The position numbers were made by a program, and so were the translations under genes. The notes beneath the pieces were generated by a model. That model was given only the letters and a program-made list of their open reading frames with translations, did no database searches and was not told where the DNA came from. 60,217 nucleotides of DNA from a virus. The stretch lies in IMG/VR virus record IMGVR_UViG_3300021962_000113, positions 1 through 60,217 of that record; one strand, written 5' to 3'. This document shows positions 37,707 through 45,005 of the stretch, piece after piece. Within the stretch, counting starts at the first letter, position 1; each line of letters starts with the position of its first letter.

Positions 37707-38020
37707 ACTACGCTTTCCTTGACTGTGACTTTCTTAGGTATACCCTTAAAAGTTAGCCCAGTCACAATGTACTCAAAGTTAACATAATATATTCCTGGGG
37801 CTAAAGAATCTGTATTGGATAGAGTAAATAGATAACCTTGAGTCACTTCTGGACTAGTATAATCTGCAACAGTAAACGTTTTGAGTACTGCGGCTGATTC
37901 TAATGGTACTTCGCCTCTTTGAGACGCTTTTAGTACTGCGGTTACTCCTGAAATAAGTGACTTAGTGCCAGTTACTACAGCGGGAATAACCAGGCTCTCA
38001 CCTTGATATATAACGTACAT
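37703..38020 (-). CDS. Small beta-rich hypothetical protein (105 aa)
   Basis: A 105-residue beta-rich protein (YQGESLVIPAVVTGTKSLIS; LAPGIYYVNFEYIVTGLTF) with the look of a small Ig-like or decoration domain. It has an excellent ribosome binding site (GCAGGAGG) overlapping the end of large terminase and ends overlapping the 68-aa gene by 4 bases. It could be a capsid or tail decoration protein; that is inference from fold appearance only. Confidence 0.6.
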   Translation of the reverse strand: MYVIYQGESLVIPAVVTGTKSLISGVTAVLKASQRGEVPLESAAVLKTFTVADYTSPEVTQGYLFTLSNTDSLAPGIYYVNFEYIVTGLTFKGIPKKVTVKESVV

Positions 38021-39309
38021 TAAAAACCTCCTGCGCTAGTTTTATAGCTATAAAGCGCGTACCTAATAGCGTCGGCCATGTGGGACGCGTCATTATGTAG
38101 TGGCTTTTCTTTTTGTAAACTTTGATTTGGATCCCACTGATACTGATCAATTGAATACAGAGTATTCTTTAAATTGGGATCCACAATAATTCTATCATTA
38201 TCCGCTAGGGAGGCTACATAGCCTATACCATCTAAAACGGATTTTTTCGCATTTGTAGTGGGAATATCGTATTCCTGCGCGAAGTCATAACGCTGCTGCT
38301 GGTTAGCAGAATCAATATAAATATAATCTATATTCCACTTATCCATCAGAGCTTTAATATTTTTAGCGTGTCCAGAGGTAACTTCCTCGTTATCTAGGTA
38401 TTCATCTAGTATATAGAACTTTTCATCTTCCCAATTGAACGCTATGACACACATTGCTGTTGGGTCACGGAAGCCAAGGTCGAGTCCTGCGAATACGTCG
38501 CATTTCTTAAGATTTAAATCCTTAGTATCACGAACACACTCTTCTTTGATCTGCCAGCATTTACCTTCGAAGGTAGAGAAGTCAGCTTCATATTCCTGTC
38601 TGAACTCTGCGTCTGACATTGATCTGCGTGCCTCTTGAACATCTTGTTCCGACATTCTAGGATTATCCTTATAAGTGGCCTTAACAGAGAACCACTCTGG
38701 GAATTCATTAGTAAATCCTCTATCAAATAGCTTTGAAAACCAGTTATTCTTACCACGAGGTGTAGAAATAAATAGTGCCTTTGAGTTTGGCTTATCTAGT
38801 GTAGGTCTTAGTGATACGTTGAACGCATCTAGTCCATCTGTAAGCGCGGCTTCGTCAAAGATAATTAGATCATAAGAACGACCTACGCAGCTATCAACCT
38901 GATTAATAGAACCGATTCTAATTGTGGATCCGTTAGATAGCTCAATAACTCTATCTTTTGCGTTATCCTTAGCTACCTCTAGATTGAACCTCTTAATAAG
39001 CGATCTTTGTAAATCAAAAGAAATACTCGATAGATTATAGTTTGGCGCCATGATTAGTACATTGGAGCCAGGTACTAATGAAACTACCTGGCCCACAACG
39101 TTTGCTATGTAGGTCTTGCCTTGACGACGTGATAGAGCAGCACACCCAAAACGATACTTAGGGTTATTTATACCATTTATAAGAGCTATCTGAGAGGGTA
39201 AAGGATCTATCTCTAACTCTTTTAGATAGTTTCCAATGGGTACGCGCATAAACGCATTTGGATATTGAACTATAACGTCTTGTGGTATGTCTGCTCTACT
39301 TACTATCAT
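38020..39309 (-). CDS. terL: Terminase large subunit
   Basis: A 429-residue packaging motor. The ATPase has a Walker-A-like SRRQGKTY (about residues 60-67) and Walker B DLIIFDEAAL (D152/E153), with a coupling motif near STPRGKNNWF. The RNase H-like nuclease begins at GLDLGFRDPTA (D277), with further acids in YIDSAN (D333) and near HNDASHMADAIRYAL. It pumps DNA into the prohead and cuts concatemers. Unusually, the probable small subunit is about 8.7 kb upstream in the same operon, with lysis and curli-like genes between them. Confidence 0.93.
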   Translation of the reverse strand: MIVSRADIPQDVIVQYPNAFMRVPIGNYLKELEIDPLPSQIALINGINNPKYRFGCAALSRRQGKTYIANVVGQVVSLVPGSNVLIMAPNYNLSSISFDLQRSLIKRFNLEVAKDNAKDRVIELSNGSTIRIGSINQVDSCVGRSYDLIIFDEAALTDGLDAFNVSLRPTLDKPNSKALFISTPRGKNNWFSKLFDRGFTNEFPEWFSVKATYKDNPRMSEQDVQEARRSMSDAEFRQEYEADFSTFEGKCWQIKEECVRDTKDLNLKKCDVFAGLDLGFRDPTAMCVIAFNWEDEKFYILDEYLDNEEVTSGHAKNIKALMDKWNIDYIYIDSANQQQRYDFAQEYDIPTTNAKKSVLDGIGYVASLADNDRIIVDPNLKNTLYSIDQYQWDPNQSLQKEKPLHNDASHMADAIRYALYSYKTSAGGF

Positions 39310-39321
39310 ATTATTCCTAAA

Positions 39322-41382
39322 CTACTTTGAGGTTGCTCTATATATTCCATCCCAATTAGTGGGAGGATTACTCTTGTATTCTTTAATTCTTTCCAGCATC
39401 ATATCGTAATACTGGGTCATTTCATCTTTCCAGCATTTCTTTAGATCATTTGCGTACTTTTCCGCAACTTGCCAATTACCCAGACGATATAGCTCTAAGA
39501 ACTTGACATGCTGTTTCTCAGCTAATGGGTCATGGAACGGTAACACGGTAAATATTGTGGCGGGCTCGGTCTTACCTTTTACTGCGAGTAGATCGAGCTC
39601 AACGACTTGGTATGTTTCTCGCACATACTTAGCCGTTTTTGGTCCAATGACGATTTTGACACCGTAAGGCTTGGATTGACCTTCGAGGCGAGCAGCAAGA
39701 TTAACGCCATCGCCAAGACAGGTATAATCAAAACGCTGATCAGAGCCCATATTGCCAACAACCACGGTATCAGTATTAATACCGAGGCCCATACCAAAAG
39801 CTGGTATACCTTCTTTCGTAATTTCTGCATTAAATTCCTCCAGGGAGCTCATCATCTGGAAGGCAGTCTTCACAGCATCCAGTGCGTGGTCTTGATTATT
39901 AACAGGTGCATTCCAGAATGCCATCTGAGCATCTCCGATGTACTTATCTAGTGTGCCCTTGTTCTCAAGAATTGCTTTAGTCATAGCAGTCATGTAGCGG
40001 TTCATGATCTGCGTGAGCCCCTGCACATTCTTACCATAGTGTTCAGAAATTGTAGTGAATCCGCGAACGTCTGTGAACATGATTGATAGTTCTTGTTCAG
40101 TGCCACCAAGTTGTAGTAGTTCTGGCTGACGTTGTAGCTGAGCAACTAAGTCTGGGCTTAGATAAGTACCAAACTGCTTCTTAATCTGTTGTTTCTGTAA
40201 ATACTCACTGATAAACTTAACGGTATAGATGTGTAAGTAAATTACCAATGCTGCAAGAATGTTGAAGGAAATATCAAACAATATCATACTATGGGTAAAC
40301 AGATAGATTGGAGCGTAAACATACCCAACTAGCAATATACCAATCCAGACTATTGAATACCTTACTCTTGACAGTATTATAATCGACAACGAAAGTACCA
40401 CGAATGCCACAAGATCAACAAGACCTACCCAATTCGGAATTGATACTGAATCTCCCTTTATTAGAGTTTCAAGCAGACTGGCTTGTAGCTGATGGGGGTG
40501 CTGCGCGCCTGAAGGAGTTGCTACAGGATTATTCAATCCAGCTGCAGTCACTCCTAGAATCACGATTTTACCTTTCAAATCAGGTAAAGGATCAGCACCA
40601 ATTTCTACTGACTGGAATCGGTAATTAGGATTAATGAATGTTCTTCCATATTCATCTGTTTTAATTGTTTCAAAAGAAGGAATTCGTAATGCTTCAACAC
40701 CCGTCTGATTTACCTTTGCCTGATACGAAGGATCTCCGGCAGCAACACGCAGCATCTCTAGAGCAAATGCGGGGTAGTATTCCCCGGATGATTGCGCTAG
40801 AAGAGGAACTCGCCTTACGACCCCGTCAGTCTCAGGTAGAGTTGATGTTACTCCCACACCGGCAGCGGCTTCTTGAAGAAGTGGGATATTACTTAGAACG
40901 CATGGATATTGAGGAAGAAATTCAGTTGCTTCTCCATCGCCGACTATTGCTACTCCAGTACGGCGGGTTGTTAAAGCACTCTTTGAACCAGAGCAATCCG
41001 TGGTTACGGTTTGACTTAGGACTGTTGGAGTGCCTGTGAGACTTTCTGAAAAAGCTTTGTCTCCGCCGAAGCGATCGGCTTCAGGATAAAGTATTGTGCT
41101 GCCAACGATACCAGCGCCAGCGCTATAAATATCTGAATTAATTTTAGCATAAACACTCCTCGGGAAAGGCCATTGTCCATACTTTTCAATTGCCTTTTCA
41201 CCAATATTTGCGACTACAATCTGTTCTGATTGTACTGGACTATCTAGCATAAGATAGTCGTAGTACTTTAATTTCATGCTGTCGACTAAGAACGGATTCA
41301 TCAACTTTACTGATAACAATAGCAGTACTGTAGCTACTGCTAGCCACGGTGATAATAGAATTTTACTCGCCTTGTTTAACAT
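39322..41382 (-). CDS. CHASE2-domain class III adenylate/guanylate cyclase
   Basis: A 686-residue membrane-bound cyclase. Order: an N-terminal membrane anchor (about 10-28), an external CHASE2 sensor domain (about 35-310), three membrane segments (about 315-385), then a class III catalytic domain. From this start the metal aspartates are D438 (MFTDVRGFT) and D484 (KYIGDAQMAFW), base-selecting residues are K480 and T554 (DYTCLGD), and the transition-state pair is N561/R565 (VNLAARLEG). All catalytic residues are present and the K/T pair favours ATP, hence cAMP. ATG 41382 follows GGAGGA; an upstream ATG at 41409 has no good site. FecR and CHASE2-cyclase genes are often neighbours in bacteria. 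It is most unusual in a phage. Confidence 0.92.
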   Translation of the reverse strand: MLNKASKILLSPWLAVATVLLLLSVKLMNPFLVDSMKLKYYDYLMLDSPVQSEQIVVANIGEKAIEKYGQWPFPRSVYAKINSDIYSAGAGIVGSTILYPEADRFGGDKAFSESLTGTPTVLSQTVTTDCSGSKSALTTRRTGVAIVGDGEATEFLPQYPCVLSNIPLLQEAAAGVGVTSTLPETDGVVRRVPLLAQSSGEYYPAFALEMLRVAAGDPSYQAKVNQTGVEALRIPSFETIKTDEYGRTFINPNYRFQSVEIGADPLPDLKGKIVILGVTAAGLNNPVATPSGAQHPHQLQASLLETLIKGDSVSIPNWVGLVDLVAFVVLSLSIIILSRVRYSIVWIGILLVGYVYAPIYLFTHSMILFDISFNILAALVIYLHIYTVKFISEYLQKQQIKKQFGTYLSPDLVAQLQRQPELLQLGGTEQELSIMFTDVRGFTTISEHYGKNVQGLTQIMNRYMTAMTKAILENKGTLDKYIGDAQMAFWNAPVNNQDHALDAVKTAFQMMSSLEEFNAEITKEGIPAFGMGLGINTDTVVVGNMGSDQRFDYTCLGDGVNLAARLEGQSKPYGVKIVIGPKTAKYVRETYQVVELDLLAVKGKTEPATIFTVLPFHDPLAEKQHVKFLELYRLGNWQVAEKYANDLKKCWKDEMTQYYDMMLERIKEYKSNPPTNWDGIYRATSK

Positions 41383-42454
41383 TGATGATGGTTCCTCCAG
41401 CCGGGTCATTTATTTCAATTAGGAATGACTTTCCATTACTATCTATAAAGAGATTTTTATTCTCATCTTTCTTGAATCTTACGTCAATGGTAGTTCCTAA
41501 TGATCTTACGAGACGAATAGAATCACCAGATAAAATAGTGGCAATCTGAGTTACAGTATCTAAACCGAATGTAGTGCCACATAACTTAGTCTCTTCTCTA
41601 GTGATACAGTTATCAATCCCTAAACTATTGTCAAGAAAGTCTTCTTTGAGAAAGTCAGCATCTATTGTATTAATATCTAGATCTGAACTTGCAAGCGTGT
41701 CTTCTGCAAGATCATCTTTTGCTAAGAAGTCTATATCTAGTTCACTTAGGTCAAGAATGTTCTCTCTTCTGTCACTACCATCTTGATCATACTGCATTTC
41801 TTGTGCAGGAGACACGATTAGCATATTGTCAATCATATCTAGCGTTAGGTTAAGAATAACAGGTTGTGATGGTCTGCTGTCCATCGTAGATACCATAGTA
41901 GCTTGGAACGCTTTAGTAAGAATAACTGATCCGGCAGCATTAGACACTGTAATTTCCCCTACCGAACCATCAGGTTCCGGAAGTAGAATGACCAAGCTTT
42001 TACCGAAGTCATCTACTGTTGTAGCGAAATCCGTACCGCGTACCGCGATGGTAGCGGTTGGAGTTCTAAGACTAATATTACTCTTGCTTATTCTGCCGCT
42101 CTGTCCTGTTGCGAATCTTGCTGTACCACTTGCGAACTTAAGAGCCATTCTTGAAGTAGAGGGTTTGCCACTATATACAAAATCGTCAATCACAAGCTTA
42201 GAATGCTCAGTGACCTTAACAATAGAGTTATCTATAAATGTAATTTCAACTCTACCATTACCAGTTTGCACCTTATCTAATTTGGCAATAGGTAGCTGAG
42301 GTCGTGTAGCAACCTTAGTGGTTTTCTTCACGACCTCACTTATACCTCGGTTTTGTGTAACTTTACCTATATTAGCATGGGCCACCGGCGTTACACTGAT
42401 TAATAGTAATAGTGCTGCCGTTGCTTGTGCTATTGATCTTAAGTGTGTCAACAT
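41363..42454 (-). CDS. Exported FecR-domain protein
   Basis: A 363-residue protein with a signal peptide (hydrophobic core ATAALLLLISVTPV, cleavage after about AHA-27) and a FecR-type beta domain at about 40-165. Characteristic stretches are KVQTGNGRVEITFIDNSIVK, FASGTARFATGQSG and SLRTPTATIAVRGTDF. The acidic linker (residues about 225-285) and a C-terminal domain with cysteines (NCITREETKLCG) are not recognised. In bacteria FecR-domain proteins of this soluble type often lie beside CHASE2 cyclases and may present periplasmic signals to them. It overlaps the curlin gene by 83 bases and the cyclase gene by 20. Confidence 0.85.
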   Translation of the reverse strand: MLTHLRSIAQATAALLLLISVTPVAHANIGKVTQNRGISEVVKKTTKVATRPQLPIAKLDKVQTGNGRVEITFIDNSIVKVTEHSKLVIDDFVYSGKPSTSRMALKFASGTARFATGQSGRISKSNISLRTPTATIAVRGTDFATTVDDFGKSLVILLPEPDGSVGEITVSNAAGSVILTKAFQATMVSTMDSRPSQPVILNLTLDMIDNMLIVSPAQEMQYDQDGSDRRENILDLSELDIDFLAKDDLAEDTLASSDLDINTIDADFLKEDFLDNSLGIDNCITREETKLCGTTFGLDTVTQIATILSGDSIRLVRSLGTTIDVRFKKDENKNLFIDSNGKSFLIEINDPAGGTIINVKQGE

Positions 42455-43070
42455 TAGTTGTACTCTGTTGGTTTATTGCTACTGTATTAGTGTTGCCTGT
42501 AAGAAGCATTTCAATGTTCTTCCCAGCAGTGCCGTTCTGTACGGTAGTAATAGTATTACCATCGCCTGCTATTGTCTTGGTGTTCACAACATCATCTGCG
42601 TTTATAGTAGATGTAAGTGTATTGGTGTCGCCAGTGACTGTGATAGTCTGAGTTGCATTCGTAGCAGAAGCCGCTGTACCTTGGTTAAATGTGAGATTAT
42701 TTGAATCCCCAGTAACTTCAAGGGTCTTGGTTGAACCAGCTACACTAGCGGCATCACCTTGATCATATATTAATTCGTTACTATCTCCTGTAACAGTAAC
42801 ATTCATATCAACATTATCCGCCTGAACAATAGAGCCTTGTATAGAGTTGTTATTGCCTTCTTGAGTTGTTGTTATTGTTTGACTATTTCCCTGAAGAACT
42901 ACACGATTTTGTTCTGTTCCAATAGTATTGCCCTGCCCCTTTTGAGTAACAGTAATTACACTACTATCACCGACCTGGTCAATAAAGATTGAGTTAGTAG
43001 TTGATTGTGCCATCACTGCTGTACTAGCTAGTGATGACATTGCTACAAGTATTAATGAATTCCTTCCCAT
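42372..43070 (-). CDS. Curlin-repeat amyloid-like secreted protein (CsgA/CsgB-like)
   Basis: A 232-residue protein with a signal peptide (cleavage about AVMAQ, residue 22). The mature protein is made of Asn/Gln/Thr/Gly-rich repeats. The first two resemble curlin repeats (SIFIDQVGDSSVITVTQKG; VVLQGNSQTITTTQEGNNNS), with Gln and Asn at ladder positions. About five later repeats of roughly 25 residues share a TVTGDSN.L...QG pattern. This composition predicts a beta-solenoid amyloid subunit exported through CsgG. It ends in CNAGGPC with two cysteines. It starts at the CsgG stop, so the two are co-translated. I cannot tell CsgA from CsgB. Confidence 0.8.
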   Translation of the reverse strand: MGRNSLILVAMSSLASTAVMAQSTTNSIFIDQVGDSSVITVTQKGQGNTIGTEQNRVVLQGNSQTITTTQEGNNNSIQGSIVQADNVDMNVTVTGDSNELIYDQGDAASVAGSTKTLEVTGDSNNLTFNQGTAASATNATQTITVTGDTNTLTSTINADDVVNTKTIAGDGNTITTVQNGTAGKNIEMLLTGNTNTVAINQQSTTNVDTLKINSTSNGSTITINQCNAGGPC

Positions 43071-43861
43071 TACTCCCTTCCAACATAGTTAAAGTATCCT
43101 TTCTCTATTCCTTGTTTTATTAATTGTAAAACTGCTTCTTCAATGGCCATCTTTACGGCCATAGTATTTGCTTCATTTTCAGTCATGCCTACTTCGGCCT
43201 CGACTAACTTTGTGCCTACATCTACAAACTTAAATAGTGACAAGTCCCTTCCGACGGACAATACCGTTTTAGAAACCTGTACATTAAGAATTACTTCTCC
43301 CGTGTTAGTGTTAACGGCACGTAACGCTACTACCACTTGATCCTTTCTATACATGGTTGTGCCACCAATGCCTAAGTACCTAGCACCAGCACCTCCGGTT
43401 TGTATATTGGTGTCATATCCTATGATGCCTCCCTGAATGATAAGGCCTGCGAATAACATTGGTTCGAGTTTATTTACACCCTCACCTAAATACTCTTCTC
43501 GAGTTTGGCGAACAATTTGACGCTCCTTTGCAAGATCATCAACTCTATTACGCTCCACTACCCTAAACCACGTTCCCCCACCAGCATCTTTTAATGCTGC
43601 AATAAGGAGTGAAGTTCCTCCTTGAGTTACTGCGGTTGAAAGATCTGCTCCGGCTGCCGAAGCTTTACGCTGACCAGTTAGGTCTGGAAAATCATATACT
43701 GCAACAACAGCTTGTCTTTCTGGGGGAGGTAGACTTCGCAAGTCTTTAGACTGCGTATTTACTACGGCTGCCTTTTCCCTGATGTCAAGAATTCCGGTCC
43801 CGGTGGACACACAGCCGCCTAATAACAGGGGCGCTAGCAAGACTACGTACTTCATTACCAT
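43070..43861 (-). CDS. csgG: CsgG-like curli secretion lipoprotein
   Basis: A 263-residue outer-membrane lipoprotein matching E. coli CsgG along nearly its whole length (277 aa). The lipobox LLGGC puts the lipidated cysteine at 17. Matching blocks include VAVYDFPDLTGQ, ALKDAGGGTWFRVVERNRVD, IQGGIIGYDTN, GGAGARYLGIGGTTMY and NTNTGEVILNVQVSKTVLS. Several of these correspond to the constriction loop and barrel hairpins of CsgG. CsgG forms a nonameric 36-strand channel that secretes curli subunits. It overlaps the CsgF gene by 7 bases. Its presence with CsgF and a curlin-like substrate indicates a working export unit. Confidence 0.93.
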   Translation of the reverse strand: MVMKYVVLLAPLLLGGCVSTGTGILDIREKAAVVNTQSKDLRSLPPPERQAVVAVYDFPDLTGQRKASAAGADLSTAVTQGGTSLLIAALKDAGGGTWFRVVERNRVDDLAKERQIVRQTREEYLGEGVNKLEPMLFAGLIIQGGIIGYDTNIQTGGAGARYLGIGGTTMYRKDQVVVALRAVNTNTGEVILNVQVSKTVLSVGRDLSLFKFVDVGTKLVEAEVGMTENEANTMAVKMAIEEAVLQLIKQGIEKGYFNYVGRE

Positions 43862-44298
43862 TTGAATCCGCTCGTTGGAATTATAATTTCTGTTTGATTA
43901 CCTTGAGCATCAACGATAACCAATTTTATCTCAGTGTCAGTCTTTTCATACTTAATAACATTACCTTCGAGGGTAAATTCTCCGGATTCTCCACCCATTT
44001 CACCAAACAGGTTATTAGTTAACTGTTGAGCTAACTGAGAATATATACGAGATTGTAAGTTGTTTAGAAAGCGATTGAGAATAGAATTCTTTTCTTCAAG
44101 AGCCTGTGCCTTTAGGTCAGCTTCTATCTTATCTTGGATAGCTTTCTTACGTAGAGTTTCTTGGTTTTCAATGGTCAACCATTGCGCTCCGGCATTGTTA
44201 CCCGAGAAAGATGGATTCTTGAATTGAAATACTATATCACTTGCATGTGCAGGAGTGCTTACTAAGAGTAGTGACAGTATGATTATTCTTTTCGGCAT
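43855..44298 (-). CDS. csgF: CsgF-like curli assembly factor
   Basis: A 147-residue exported protein. After a signal peptide ending in PAHA it has DIVFQFKNPSFSGNNAG, the CsgF N-terminus (TFQFRNPNFGGNP in E. coli), which inserts in the CsgG channel. A helical middle (LNNLQSRIYSQLAQQL) is followed by a beta C-terminal domain (IKLVIVDAQGNQTEIIIPTS), as in CsgF (138 aa). CsgF caps CsgG on the outer face and couples secretion to nucleation. The gene is the first of the csgF-csgG-curlin-FecR-cyclase run. Confidence 0.92.
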   Translation of the reverse strand: MPKRIIILSLLLVSTPAHASDIVFQFKNPSFSGNNAGAQWLTIENQETLRKKAIQDKIEADLKAQALEEKNSILNRFLNNLQSRIYSQLAQQLTNNLFGEMGGESGEFTLEGNVIKYEKTDTEIKLVIVDAQGNQTEIIIPTSGFKW

Positions 44299-44308
44299 TT
44301 GTTCTCCC

Positions 44309-44611
44309 TTAGTTACTATCTTGTTTTTTAGTGATTTTGTTGATCTCTTTCTCTGCCTCTAGTCTTTCGTGTTCGATTGATTTACCGCGCAAATAGAGTA
44401 CAGTATCTACTTTTTGCTTTAAACGAATTAAATCGTTGTCAAGCATACGAATACGATCAATTAATCCAATTAATGTAGAGTTTGCTTGGCTCAACACTGG
44501 ATCGACTTCCTCAGTTGCCCACTGCCAAACATAAAATACAAAGTATCCCATACCGGCGGCGGCAATGACTGGGAAACCATACTCACTGATTAGTGCACCA
44601 ATATCTCCCAT
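44309..44611 (-). CDS. Small membrane protein, paralogue of next gene
   Basis: A 100-residue protein with one membrane segment (FPVIAAAGMGYFVFYVWQW, about residues 13-31) and a charged helical coiled-coil tail (residues 45-95). It is clearly related to the gene immediately upstream (both have GFP.AAA..GYFVF at the same place, then an L/I-heptad helix), so they arose by duplication. One-TM proteins with a helical cytoplasmic tail resemble BhlA/UviB-type bacteriocin or phage holin-like proteins. Position next to csgF suggests either lysis or a link to the curli unit. Confidence 0.7.
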   Translation of the reverse strand: MGDIGALISEYGFPVIAAAGMGYFVFYVWQWATEEVDPVLSQANSTLIGLIDRIRMLDNDLIRLKQKVDTVLYLRGKSIEHERLEAEKEINKITKKQDSN

Positions 44612-44892
44612 TAATCTTTCCTAGCGTCATCTTTGCCGTCTGCTCTAGAAATACGGTCAATGTCAGGTCTAAGACCTAGTGCATTGGATACAACTGTATC
44701 AATACGTATAACGTCGTGATTCATAGTTTTAACACGATTGTCTAGTCCCGTAATGATGCCCTTCATGCCACTGATACTGCTAGTGACACCAGCAAGGATG
44801 AACTTAAGTGTTAAAAACACGAAATACCCAGCAGCTAATGCCGCGGCAATAGGAAATCCTACGTCGGCTATAAGTTTAAAGAACTCTTCCAA
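44611..44892 (-). CDS. Small membrane protein, holin-like
   Basis: A 93-residue protein with one strong membrane segment (GFPIAAALAAGYFVFLTLKF, about residues 12-31) and an amphipathic, partly charged tail. The start is TTG 44892 with a perfect GGAG seven bases upstream. It is a paralogue of the 100-residue protein whose start coincides with its stop. Both could act as a pair of holin-like proteins or as subunits of one membrane complex. Confidence 0.7.
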   Translation of the reverse strand: MEEFFKLIADVGFPIAAALAAGYFVFLTLKFILAGVTSSISGMKGIITGLDNRVKTMNHDVIRIDTVVSNALGLRPDIDRISRADGKDDARKD

Positions 44893-44923
44893 CTTTTAGC
44901 TCCACGACTAATTTTATAGTCCC

Positions 44924-44970
44924 TTGGGTATGTAACCCACTTGTTAACATACCATAGAGAATATGTTAAC
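44924..44970. promoter_or_regulatory. Two inverted repeats in endolysin-membrane gene gap
   Basis: The 113-base gap between the endolysin stop and the holin-like gene has GTTAACATA/TATGTTAAC (44943-44951 and 44962-44970, perfect 9-bp arms, 10-base spacer) and, next to it, TGGGT-ATGTA-ACCCA (44925-44939). No T-run follows either. They look like operator-type dyads or RNA hairpins at the border of the curli cassette. No clear promoter is seen here. Confidence 0.5.
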
Positions 44971-45005
44971 CTATTTATTAAATTTCATTTAATTTAAACC
45001 TTAGA

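Noticed and set aside
39310-39321. Integrase or attachment site near the cyclase gene that would mark lysogeny
   Set aside because: No integrase, excisionase, repressor or att-like repeat was found in the window.
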